Position numbers and translations under genes: made by a program. 64,000 bases of DNA from Brachypterus glaber (lineage: Eukaryota > Arthropoda > Insecta > Coleoptera > Kateretidae), in NCBI GenBank assembly GCA_958510825.1, contig OY294049.1, positions 28,071,120 to 28,135,119 of the forward strand, written 5' to 3'. Positions 32,474 through 43,408 of this stretch are shown here, piece after piece. Every line of letters starts with the position of its first letter. Position 1 is the first letter of the stretch. The notes under the pieces were generated by a model. The model made no database searches. It was not told where the DNA came from and saw nothing but the letters and a program-made list of their open reading frames with translations.

Positions 32474-34033
32474 AGAACTGAAATTAATTAGTACTAATAT
32501 CATAACAGAATATAATATATAATAGCCAAATCGATATGAAAACCTAGATATGAAGGATTGAATTTTTGAGATAATTACGTTGCGCTGTAAAATTTTTCTT
32601 ATACCTACCTTGGTTTGGGCAGATTCAGATCACGTAGATTTATTTTTTTTTTTAACATACTGCCGTGATTCTTAAGTTTAAATATTATGACGTTACGATC
32701 CGCTAATTTTGTGTACGATTAACTTTTAATACTGGGCCAAATAAAAACAAATTACATTTGCAATTCTGTGTATTTTTCAGAAGCAGTGACAAGTTTATGG
32801 CAGTTTAGTTTAAGATTTCATGAGAGTCAAGGAACGGAACTTCTCGTTTCATTGTCAAAAATCTCGATTTTTGAGACTTGATATTCTACAGACTTGGTTG
32901 ACCTTGGTATCACATATAGAAACATCCCCACTATGCATACATACCTATATTACATATATTGTTTAATTTTAATTATCACAAAAAAAATACACGGTGATTC
33001 AGAAATAGGATACACTATTTTAAGGGGTGGTTCTAGGGATCTACGAGTCTCCTAAGGGTACATATAAAAAGTAGTTTCTATTTAATATCTCTGGAACCCT
33101 ATGAACCACAGTAACAAATTTTTGCACATGTCTTAACATTGATAAAGGTTCTTATTTTGTTTATTTTTATTTGATAATTTTAACCAGGGGCGTGCAAAAT
33201 GGTAGGGTCACTTTTTTGCCCCAAAGTTTTTTATCTGTAGATTTTTTGACATTTACTCAATAAAATAATAATCTATAATTAAAAATACATAAAAAAGGTA
33301 CTCTTTATGTAACACCGTAGGGCCAACCGTCTTCGAGAAAATTGCAATTAAAGATCCAATTTCACGTTCTGAGCGTCAAAAATAGGTACTAAAATGCACC
33401 AATAAAAATTTTAAGAACTGAAATTAATTAGTACTAATATCATAACAGAATATATAATAGCATCATCATCATCAATAGTTTGTTTGGGTCTATTATTATT
33501 CTACAGACTTGGTTGACCTTGGTATCACATATAGAAACATCCCCACTATGCATACATACCTATATTACATATATTGTTTAATTTTAATTATCACAAAAAA
33601 AATACACGGTGATTCAGAAATAGGATACACTATTTTAAGGGGTGGTTCTAGGGATCTACGAGTCTCCTAAGGGTACATATAAAAAGTAGTTTCTATTTAA
33701 TATCTCTGGAACCCTATGAACCACAGTAACAAATTTTTGCACATGTCTTAACATTGATAAAGGTTCTTATTTTGTTTATTTTTATTTGATAATTTTAACC
33801 AGGGGCGTGCAAAATGGTAGGGTCACTTTTTTGCCCCAAAGTTTTTTATCTGTAGATTTTTTGACATTTACTCAATAAAATAATAATCTATAATTAAAAA
33901 TACATAAAAAAGGTACTTTTTATGTAACACCGTAGGGCCAACCGTCTTCGAGAAAATTGCAATTAAAGAGCCAATTTCACGTTCTGAGCATCAAAAATAG
34001 GTACTAAAATGCAACAATAAAAATTTTAATACT
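32474..34033 (+). repeat. Recent tandem duplication of a foldback left arm
   Basis: The segment beginning AGAACTGAAATTAATTAGTA at 32474 recurs at 33415, and ATTCTACAGACTTGGTTGAC at 32883 recurs at 33498. From 32883 to about 33410 the two copies differ by only four substitutions by eye in about 530 bases. In the second copy about 325 bases between the two blocks are missing and a CATCATCATCATCAATAG-type filler lies there. The unit contains the left arm of the foldback ending at 34696. Confidence 0.85.
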
Positions 34034-34696
34034 TCAGGGTGATTATACATCAAAAACTATAGAAAAAAGTTACCATACACAAATATCCACAAATCGCTTT
34101 TAAGGAAGCTACGGTCCCTTAAAAAGTTATTCTTTAATAGGCCGTAGTACTCTTAAAACTGATTTTCGAACCTATATTTATAAGAGCTTTTTTCCATAGT
34201 TTTTAATGCATACTCACCTTGCAGTGTCGAAATTTTTATTGGTGCATTTTAGTTCCTATTTTTGATGCTCAAAACATGAAATTGCCTCTTTAATTGCAAT
34301 TTTCTCGATAACGGTTGGCCCTACGGTGTTACATAAAGAGTACCTTTTCTATGTATTTTATCGAGAACATGTCAAAAAATCTACAGATAAAAAAGTTTGG
34401 GACTTTTTCAAAAAGGTGACATAGCCCTCCCATTTTGCACGTCCCTGTTTAAAATTACCAAATAAAATTACATAAAATGATAACTTTTATCAATATTAAG
34501 TGTACGAATATATGTTGCTGTGGTATATATGGTTCCAAAGATATTAAATAAAAACTACTTTTCAGATGTACCCTTAGGAAGGTCGTAGCTCCCTTGGAGT
34601 TCATTTCCGGACCAACCTTTATAGGAACTTTTTTTAATATTTTTGGACCTAGAATCACCCCTTAAAATAGTGTACCCTATTTCTAAATCACCCTGT
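32990..34696. mobile_element. Foldback element with duplicated left arm
   Basis: The left arm, present twice (32990 and about 33605), reads ACGGTGATTCAGAAATAGGA, then AAGGGGTGGTTCTAGG, GGGGCGTGCAAAATGG-type sequence and GTAACACCGTAGGGCCAACC. The right arm (about 34170-34696) has the inverse blocks GGTTGGCCCTACGGTGTTAC, CCCATTTTGCACGTCCCTG, CCTAGAATCACCCCTTAAAA and TTCTAAATCACCCTGT. The 67-codon minus frame in the right arm is a by-product. It belongs with the foldbacks at 44739-45251 and 59511-60232, which share internal blocks. Confidence 0.8.
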
Positions 34697-37527
34697 ATAT
34701 GCAAATGGGTGCCAACTAGCCCCGCTCTCCCCTAGAAGTGTAAAAGGGGTAAGTTGTTAAAGTTTTTACTTTTTGAAGGCTCTACTCTTTGAAATATCTA
34801 CCTACTTCTAACAGAGTAACATTATTATTATATTATTTATATAAATTTTAGAGTAGAGGATCGATATTGTGGAGAAATATCTAGTGGAGATGTTATATTA
34901 TTATTATATGCTAAAGAATATGTTCACGACTTATAGTATTACTATTAACAAAATGATTAATTTTATATTTTTTGACACAATAATTACAGAATAATATATG
35001 TAATTACAGAAAACGAACATGCATTAAAGTACTGTTTGCATCTTGCTTCGATATACTGGGAAAATATATTTTCTAGTATAATTTTTTTATGAACAGTGTA
35101 ATTTTCATAAGGGGTTAAACGCCATTGACTCGACTTTTCAGGAAAAAAAAAATTATTTTTTTCGAAATAAAAAATTTTAAGAAGCAATATTTAACATTTG
35201 ATAGTAGTTTGGTGCCTATTGTCAAACTTGTTTGTGCATAATTTAAGAAAAGAGGAATAATAAACGTGTAAATTAGGCACTTGTTTATAACAAACGTCAA
35301 GAAACAAAAATTTGTTTTATGAAACTTGTACTGTGGGGCTTTCAAGGTGGCTAAACAAAGCCGTTATTAAGTTTTTTTTTTAATTCAAAATGGCAGATAA
35401 AATTAAGCGGACGTAATTTTAAAACATCCAGCTATTACAACAATACCTACTGGGGTTATTTTGAAATTGAATCTTATGTTGTATCCAATATGAAAACTGT
35501 AATTTCAAAAATTATAACTATTTTTGATAGTATTCAAATAATTTAGGCCTAGAAAAAAGCTTATTTAAATATCTATTAAAATGGCCCGTTTAAGCCTTTG
35601 AAGATGTAAGCGATTTTAACAACCCATTCTGGCTGGACGGGCGCGGGAAAAAATCTCTTATGAAAGTGTGACTCTAAATATATGCAGAGAATCTGCAATT
35701 GAATGCTTTAACACATTCGTAATTTACGAATCGGAACGGTGTTATTAAGTAAAAGGAGTGTGCGTGACAGTTTTGGCCTTGCGTCTGCATAAAATTTCTT
35801 TTAAAATATAATTTTTTGAAGTAGTTTTTTTTTAAATCAGTGTGTACCGGGCCTAAGTATATTTTTAGTTAAGTGAGCATAGCAACTCTTAATATAACTG
35901 GATCAAGATGACTTGCTTATAGTAAAGTAAAGTCACCTTGAACTGGAAATTACTAGAATAGGGTCCACACCAGTATAATCGAAAATTATGTACCTACGTC
36001 AAAAGTTGTTGGTAAAAGTTCTTTACCGATGGTCATAGTTTATTATTTTAGATCAGTTTGATAAGATGTTGGTTGAATCTAGTAGAATTTTGCCCGTAGA
36101 ATTTAAATTCGCAGCAATTCTCTTTCGCATTCAGTTAAAAAGATAATGGTTTTTGTAAAAAATACTTTTTCTGTCTTTGGCTAAATTTGAACAAACATAA
36201 TAAGTTTATACAAAATAGTTAATTATTCTAGCTTGGTTTGGACTTTTTAAGATTTATTTTTATAAAATGTTATAAAATTTAAAATAAATTTAATTTTATC
36301 CCTTATTGTAGCATTTTTAACAAACTAAGTCGGTTTATTTTTGAGAAAAATGTTTATAAAAATATGTGTTTAAAAATGCCTAGGTTCGGCCATTCTCCCA
36401 TAAACTGCATGTCATTGCGGGCCTGTTTATTATAATAGTTTTATATTCTGCTATTTAATTTAGTTGGTACATCCAGAAAAATCGTTAGTACAACCAAAAA
36501 TCTGGTTACATTAGTTTTATAATCCAGCCTAATAGTGTTTGTAACACCTGGCTTTTATAACTAAACAAATAGATATATAAAAAATATAGTTGGTACAACC
36601 AGGCTTCTGGATATAACAACCATTTGCAACAATTGGTCCTTGACTGTTTTTTCAGTATATACTCCAAAGTGAAAAGTGTTCTAGTTCGATCAATGCATTT
36701 GTAATAGTTTAACTGATATCGTATGAGTGGAATTATTAATTACTTTCAATTGATAATTATTTAAATTCTCTGAAACTGATAAATGAAGTTTTCTGTCAAG
36801 TATGCTTTGCCCACCCATAATTTGCTCGAAAGCATATTTTGATTTATCATGTTCCAATACAAAATCAATCAAAATTATCGTCAAATTTAATTTTCTTCGA
36901 TGCACTGCACAGTGGTCTATGTAGAGTATTATTGCTAATCAATTGAAATTTAGTTTTAATACCATATCCATATGGAACTCGAATGTCTTAAAGTATACAT
37001 AAAATACATACAATTACAGTATATATTACAATGGACGCTACGGTATGCGCTGTGACTAGTATAATAGTAATAAAACGAATATTTTATCCATTTTTTCTTT
37101 TTGAAAAAAAAAAAAAATTCCAACGACCTATTTAGTAGTTAGTGCGTATTTCCCATCCGTTGCCTATGACAACGGATGGGAAGTGACGATCAGCTGATTT
37201 TACATATCTGCTGTCAGAAAATTAGTAAAAGTCAAACACATAACCTCAAACAAACAAACTAATTTTAAGATAATTTTTGCGTTTTTTTTTTATGTTTATG
37301 TGCACATTGAGTGCACTCTGGTGCACTAAAATCTAGGTTCGCGTACTCGGTGCGTAATATACTATTTCTATTTTACTATTTGCATTTCACTTTGGAACAT
37401 GCAACAAAGTAAAACTTTTTTTCTAACACTCTGTTGCCAATATCAGTTAGAACTGCTTGATTGTTTTCTGCAAAACATTTATTTATTTTTTATTTAATCT
37501 TTTTTTCTTCAAAAACAATTAAAATAA
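34697..37527. other. Long non-coding stretch
   Basis: No gene found. A strong 13-bp hairpin lies at 37150-37182 (TTCCCATCCGTTG, loop CCTATGA, CAACGGATGGGAA). Near 36460-36640 a loose palindrome built on TTGGTACA.CC and TCTGG motifs recalls the small foldback at 3254-3313. GACGATCAGCTGATTTTAC near 37184 resembles the block in the 5.4-5.9 kb duplication. Frames at 34984-35345 and 36690-36905 have chance-like composition. Confidence 0.4.
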
Positions 37528-37720
37528 TTATGCGCGATAATGGTTTTCGCGGTAAAGTCCATGCGCGGTATTGACCCCTTCGCTGTTATTTTCTTCGCGG
37601 TAATGGCTTTCGCGGTAAAGTCTATGAGCGGTAAAGTCCATGCGCGGTAAAGTACATGCGCGGTAACGGTGGCGCGGTAACGGGTTCGCCGTAATGTACT
37701 GGGCTGTAAAGACCCCTACC
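37528..37720 (+). repeat. Irregular tandem array of GCGCGGTAA motif
   Basis: About nine units of the type (G/C)GCGGTAA followed by 5-12 bases, several reading GCGCGGTAAAGTCCATG or TTCGCGGTAATGGC-like sequence. The array is GC-richer than its surroundings. On the minus strand it gives a 100-codon frame of TAHRLYRE-like repeats; the frame is produced by the periodicity and is not called a gene. Single or few units occur at 7460-7540 and 25187-25235. Confidence 0.7.
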
Positions 37721-38250
37721 CGGTTTTTGGCCCCTCGACGCCCCCAGGTAAACTGCCGATCAGGAAAGTAATGGCAAACGATCATCGCATTAAGGTTTTG
37801 GCCCCTCATCGGCCCGACGTAGACGACCAATCAGAAAAGTTATGGGCAAACGATTATCGCATAAATCGCGATAAATTTTATACTACCAATAAAAAAACTT
37901 TTAATTTCTAAGTCGAATTTTGTCTATTTGCTGCTTTGACGCTGATTTGGGCCGAATTTGTTCACCGTTCAGTGCATCAGGGGCCGCTGAACGGAAGGGT
38001 AATGGCAAACGATTACATCATTAGGTTATTGGCCCCTTGAAGGCCCGAGCTAAACTGTCTATCAGGAAAGTAATGGCAAACGATCATCGCATTAAGCTTT
38101 TGGCCCCTCATTGGCCCGACTTAGACGGCCGATCGGAAAAGTAATGGCAAACAATCATCGCATAAATCGCGATAAATTTGATACTACTAATGAAAAAACT
38201 TTTAATTTCTAAGTCGAATTTTGTCTATTTGCTGCTGATTTGACGCAAAT
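37721..38250 (+). repeat. Tandem duplication with a period of about 303 bp
   Basis: TTGGCCCCTCGACGCCC at about 37725 and TTGGCCCCTTGAAGGCCC at about 38029 start two units. Each has GATCAGGAAAGTAATGGCAA or a near variant, AACGATCATCGCATTAAG, CGCATAAATCGCGATAAATT and CTAAGTCGAATTTTGTCTAT in order. Within each unit AATGGCAAACGAT(C)ATCGCAT recurs two or three times. A CGCGATAAAT block contains TCGCGA. It directly follows the GCGCGGTAA array. No conserved frame. Confidence 0.75.
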
Positions 38251-38384
38251 AGCTGAATTAGTATGATGGTGTTATGCCTTTGGCACAGTTGTTACTTTAC
38301 CACGGCGGCCACAAGACAATTGTTTGCTGAGGAAAAATTCAACAAATTACTGTCATCTTACGATGTGGGTTAACGTATTAATTA

Positions 38385-38480
38385 CACAGCCACACAAAAA
38401 AAGTGAAGTACTTATTTGGAGACCATTGCAATGGTCTCCAAAAGAGTACCTAATTACCTTTTTTTTTGTGCGGCTGTTAT
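38385..38480. mobile_element. Palindromic MITE, 96 bp
   Basis: ACAGCCACACAAAAAAAG is mirrored by CTTTTTTTTGTGCGGCTGT-like sequence at the right, with AGTACTTATTTGGAGACC and GGTCTCCAAAAGAGTAC forming the inner stem and a perfect GGAGACCATTGCAATGGTCTCC-type tip (split at its centre, about 38434). The whole element can fold as one hairpin. Confidence 0.7.
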
Positions 38481-39278
38481 TGTTAAAATTTGATAATTAT
38501 CCAATAATTATAATTATAATTATACTATAATATATTATTAACACAAACGCTATAAATATTGATTCTCATAATAAATTCGCGTTATAATCGATATCTAGCC
38601 TACTGTGCACCGATAATTTCTCAATCGCGGGCAAAAAATCGCGTGACCAGCATGAATATATTAAAAAGTACCACTTTTATTCGAGACAAACTTATCGGTC
38701 ACGTTGACTAAATTAAAATAAAACTGACTTCCGAAAAATTTATTACCTTTTAATGAGATATTGTGCTTCAATTTTCGTAAAATAAATACGTGCGCTCCCC
38801 AACGACTTTTTTATTTTTGTAATTAACTATCGCATGCTGGGTGCTACACGGACGTTAAAAGGAATAGTTTACGACAATGATCTTTCTTCGATAGGTTAAT
38901 AAAGGCTTCGGCAACCAGCAAAAAAGATACGTAAACATTGGTGCCAACGTTAAGTAAATTTTCCAGAAAATATTTCGCAAAAGTTCCTATTAAATTATGT
39001 AAAACTTAATTTTACAGAACACATTCTGCACTAGAAGGAGTTATTGTATATTATACATTATTATACATTTTTTATTGCAAATTTCAAATAAATTTTTGTG
39101 TACTCCTAATTTTCAATAGTTGTAAATTTCTAATTCATTACAGATTCTTGTAAATAATTACAAACTTTTGTATATAATGATTTTTTTTTAAATAATTACT
39201 AATTTTTGTAAATAATTGCCTCTTTAATTACAGCAATGTTTTCATGAAAATATAAAATAATTTTATATTTTTACAATA
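38481..39278. other. AT-rich stretch without recognisable features
   Basis: Nothing coding or repetitive is recognised beyond AT microsatellite-like runs at 38500-38540 and repeated TTTTTGTAAATAATTAC-like phrases at 39120-39230. Confidence 0.45.
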
Positions 39279-40130
39279 GTAGGGGAAAAAGGGGTAATAA
39301 AAAACAGGGATAATAAGAAACGGCGAAGAAAAAAAAATTAAAAATTTCTTGTGAAAATATGAAAAAAACGTACAAGGACCTAAGCTATTCATAAGCTATT
39401 ATTCCTAAAAATTGCAGGTTTATATTTAAGCATTTTTATATATTTTTTGAATTAAAAAGTTAAACTTTAGCCATAAACTTTATTGTTGAAAGTGGGAACA
39501 TTTTAAATTTGACTATAAACCAAAATTTTAATAAACGTTTTAGCAGGCTTTGCAACACTGACATATTTTATTAACATTTAAGAGTTTTAAATGTAGCCAT
39601 AATTTTTTTCTGGAATATGCAGCTTTGGAATCTATTATTACCCCCAGGTATTGTATTGTGTCGGACTAATAAAAAACACTTTTTAAAAATCTTTATTTTT
39701 AGGATTTTTCTTTGAGCTTTCTTAGGAATAAGTTTAAAATGGAAATACGCTTAAATATAAAAATATTGTTTTTTTTTTAACCAATTCAATTGTTGGGGAA
39801 TGGATCATTTAAATTATGTCGAAGCGACAAATTAGGCATCACCAATAAGTTTAATTGTTGTAAAAGATAAAATTTACCAATTATTAATACCGTTTTTCAT
39901 ATTATTTTTTTGTTTTTTTTTTTATTTTTTTTTAAATGCGTTTTTTACTTTGACTTTTCATCTTTTCAAAATAAAATTTTGTTTAATAATAACGTTTTTA
40001 ATCTTTATTACTTTTTGTTCAAATTTTAAGTAAACTTAGAGGGGCTTTAAAGGTGTCTCTTGTATATTCAGTTTATTCCGTTAAACCTTTTTACTTTTTT
40101 TAGGATGTAATATTTCTGTTTCTTAAACCT

Positions 40131-40893
40131 CGGCATTACAATCTCCAAAAACCTAACGTGGGATCAGCACGTCAAAAACACCATCCAAATAGCCAACTGC
40201 CGCCTCTCCAAACTCTACCCCCTAATAGGTAGAAAGAGCCCCCTATCCATTAAAAACAAACTTCTTCTTTACAACCAAACCCTAAAGCCCGTACTTCTTT
40301 ACGGAGCCCCAGCCTGGAACAAAATTACCCTTAATAAAGCGGTCTCATTAAAACTTCAGGCCTTCCAAAACAAGGCACTCAGAATATGCCTCGATGCCCC
40401 CTGGTTCATGAGGAACAACCAAATACACAAAGATCTCGAAATGCCCCTTCTAAAAACGGAAATCATCAGCTACAGCACGTCTTTTATACAAGACAATTTA
40501 GATCACCCAAACCCCTCATTTCAAACTTTCTAGACTACGATCACGAAATTACACCCACAAAAAGATCAAAAACGACCTCAACCAGTAATGGTACCCACCA
40601 ATTCAGGACAGATGCATTCCCAGCATCAGTGAGCTAGTCTCACTCCTCCCGCACATCCCTCCTCTCCCTATCCCATCCCTCCTCAGAGTTGACTCTTGGT
40701 ACTGAGGAGGGCCAGCAGCCCGAAACTGTCAGTCTACCAATATCACTCTGTACGATGATTAGAAAATAGATTGATGGATTAATATATTATAATATGAATG
40801 ACAATTATCATTCTTTGAATTTTATATAAGAAACTTTATACTACATATCAATAGATAATACAAAGAAACATTAAAGATTCTATCTTACATACT
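40131..40893 (+). mobile_element. 5'-truncated Jockey-like non-LTR retrotransposon insertion
   Basis: The insertion begins inside reverse transcriptase coding sequence and carries the 3' UTR, which is conspicuously GC-richer (CCTCCTCTCCCTATCCCATC near 40665). CTGTTTCTTAAACCTCGG at 40116 and CTGTTTCTTAAAACCCCGAG at 40894 are near-identical direct repeats and probably the target duplication. 5' truncation with a target duplication is typical of target-primed reverse transcription. No poly-A tail is visible at the 3' junction. Confidence 0.65.
40132..40533 (+). pseudogene. Jockey-like reverse transcriptase C-terminal fragment
   Basis: A single open frame of 133 codons ends at TAG 40531-40533. 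It encodes the thumb and C-terminal part only. GITISKNLTWDQHVKN corresponds to the LG(V/I)xLDxxLxWxxHI block of Jockey-clade RTs. Then LYPLIGRKSPLSIKNKLLLY, PVLLYGAPAWNKI (the YGxxxW block), LQAFQNKALRICLDAPWFM (the lQNKxLRxxxxAPWFVRN block) and the HPNP motif near the end follow. The catalytic palm with YxDD is missing because of 5' truncation, so it is inactive. The frame has no stop or shift inside, so the insertion is not very old. The fragment clearly differs from the RT at 8319-9867 in sequence and strand. Confidence 0.85.
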
Positions 40894-40941
40894 CTGTTTC
40901 TTAAAACCCCGAGTGTTTCTTATTACCCATTTCTCCCCTAC

Positions 40942-42604
40942 CTAAAAAATTTAAAAAAAAACAAAATATTTATTTTAATTAATTTTAAAAATATTATAAA
41001 TAGTTAACGGTATACCCTAAATCTAGTGTAAAAAAAAACACAAGAAACTGTACAAACTTTGCCTAAAGCTCTTAATTTAAGCTGTCAATAAAATAAATGT
41101 TTAAAATAATGTAGGTATGGAGTACCGACTTTCCCATAAAGATTTTTTTGTGTATACACAAAATAAAAATATTTAATTTAAATACATTAAGTTTTATTTT
41201 AACACTGGTTAGTCTATAAGCAGGCATAAATTTAAATTCCTCTGACTATAAAGATTTTATCTGGACGTTTAATGAGCTGTTTTTTGGCTCGCTGGCATAT
41301 CGAATTTCTGCGCTACCGAAAACATAGAAAATATTCTGGGTCCACTGTTTTTAACTGATAAAATGCCGGCTTTTACACTGGGTGACACTTCTTGGTAAGG
41401 TAGGTGAGCTAAATATTGCCATGTTAAGACTTTTTATTTTTTACTGCATTTAAATGTATTTGTAATCACCTGAAACTTAACTACATTAGGAATAAACAAA
41501 TCTTTAATCTAATGGATAAAAATAAACAAATGGCGATTTCTCCCGTTAGATTAGACAGGGACAAAAGTTCTACCCAAAAAGGATAGAAGACATACATACA
41601 ATCCCACTTCCACCCAATCAAACAAATTCTGTATTTGTTCTTTGTTGAACAAATACAATATTTAATTGGCCGGGCGAAAAGTGTAGCTATATTATTTTTA
41701 TTAGTGAAATTACTGGCGCCATCTAAATTTTAGTAGAATTATCTTATTCTACAGATTCACATTAGCTATGTTCGTTAGTGCCGCTCAGTGTTACACTTTC
41801 CGGCCAACCAAATAAATACTATATTTGTTGTATGAAAAACAAATACAGTATTTATTTCGTTGTATGGAAAGTGTAGCACAAATGAGATAGAGATAGGGTA
41901 GACGTCTTTTGTTTCATAATTCTAGTTGTAGAGAGCTCCATTGCAAGAGCTTAAAAAAATATTATTGCTTTTTAAAAGAGATTGTATACTGACAATATTA
42001 GGAACCCATATCCCAAATAATGCCAGAGTACTGGCAATAATAGTAAAAAACACACCTACCAAAAATTAACAATAATGGCACAATAAAAATTTCAGCTGCT
42101 TTTAGGTACAATTTGGGCACTTAAATAACAATTTGTCGTTTTTAGTAAGCCTCAAGCACTCTTCATGTACGTATCGATTACAATCTCATATCGGCCTGGC
42201 AATTCTCTTCGTATAAAAAGCAGAACCAAGATTCAGAACTCTCTAATTTCTTCGTTACTTTCTTTGCTTGTTGTTTTCAGTATTTGTCATTTTTTTGTTG
42301 TCAACTACTTCGCATGGCAATATTAGGAACCCAGGTACAATCTTAAAAAAAATACCTTTTCGCTTCTTTATTAAGTAAAACTGAATATGGGCCAAGAAAC
42401 TGCATGTTTGTGCTTACCTTATTACGCCCTTGCCCTGCAGTAATCGATGCTACCCAGCTTGCGACAGTCAGCACAATTTAAAAAAAGTTTTTATAGTGAA
42501 AGAGCACGAAACACTAACTGCCTTGTGGTGTACGCCATTACCAACTGGATACATATACATCATATTTACAGGCATCTTTTCTATATAACAGATATACTGA
42601 CAGT
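40942..42604. other. Non-coding stretch with nested short inverted repeats
   Basis: Around 41625-41690 and 41790-41880 there are two related blocks with AAATACAATATTTAATTGG and AAATACTATATTTGTTG phrases next to GGCCGG and AAAGTGTAGC, probably small MITEs. AAGGTAGGTGAGCTAAATAT near 41397 has an inverse match (ATTGGTTCACCTACCTT) near 43907-43925. A TATA-box-like TATAAAAAG is at 42212-42220. No coding gene is recognised. Confidence 0.35.
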
Positions 42605-43189
42605 GCACTATGGGCCAGGGGATTTTTTGGCAGAGTCTAACTTTTGTCAAATAAACAGAAAAATTGGTATTTCAACACCGCTAAAATCGAATCCAATGTT
42701 AAAAACCGTCATATACCAATTTTGAAATTGTGGAAAAAAATATTGTATTTTTCCACCCTTGCCCTGCAAAATGTTTACCAAAAACAATCCCGAGCTAGAA
42801 CTTTTGGTAACATACCTGTATGCGAAATTTCAAGTCTCTAGATTAAAGCGTTCTTAAGTTTTTGTGTTTAAAAGATTTCCCGGACGCACCCACCGACCGA
42901 CCGGACTAACACGATGGTTTGGATGGTCGATACCAATGCTCAAAATTGATTTTAATCTGCATAAAACTTCATCATATGCAAAAAATTAAAATGAGAAAGC
43001 AATAGCCATAAAAATGTATAAATAACCTTAACTGGACTGTTTGGAGAAACTTACCTATTCTTCCCTTAATTTTCCCCACTTTTCTTCATTTTTACTGTAA
43101 ATTTTTATTATTTACTGTAAATTTTTATTATTTATTTATTAGTAAATTACAATTTTCTAAAAAAAATTGGTAAACTGTGCCAACTTATT

Positions 43190-43408
43190 TTAACCCATTA
43201 GCGCTCAGGCCTTTTTTGCATTTTTTTAATCTTTTTTTTTGTATAAAATCAGTGGTATCATCGAGCGTTAATTGGTTAACTGGTTTATTTCCGGGATAAG
43301 TTTTACGTGATTTTCGGTCGTATAGAGCTTGACCGATTAGCGCCCAGAATTTTTTATGTCAATTTTTGGTTTAAATCAGTGATACCACTTGATATAACTG
43401 GGCATTAA
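43190..43408. mobile_element. TTAA-bounded MITE insertion in the left palindrome arm
   Basis: TTAACCCATTAGCGCTCAGG begins at 43190; TTAA also closes at 43276-43279 after ATCGAGCGTTAATTGG, and at 43405-43408 after AACTGGGCA. The segment is absent from the matching position of the right arm near 45965. It contains two related half-units (ATTAGCGC(T/C)CAG and ATCAGTG(G/A)TA). TTAA ends point to a piggyBac-type MITE, or a tandem or composite pair of them. Confidence 0.55.

Larger units (their letters stand above)
39279..40941. mobile_element. TIR element of the GTAGGGGA family, interrupted by a retrotransposon
   Basis: Left end GTAGGGGAAAAAGGGGTAAT and right end ATTACCCATTTCTCCCCTAC are inverse over 20 bases with two mismatches. 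AATAAGAAAC and GTTTCTTATT continue inward. The body left of 40116 is AT-rich and non-coding. A Jockey-like fragment fills about 40131-40893, so the original element was about 0.9 kb, between the 450-bp and 1.2-kb relatives in this window. Confidence 0.65.

Noticed and set aside
37528..37830. 100-codon frame of TAHRLYRE-like repeats
   Set aside because: Generated by the GCGCGGTAA array; no start context, not conserved in length.
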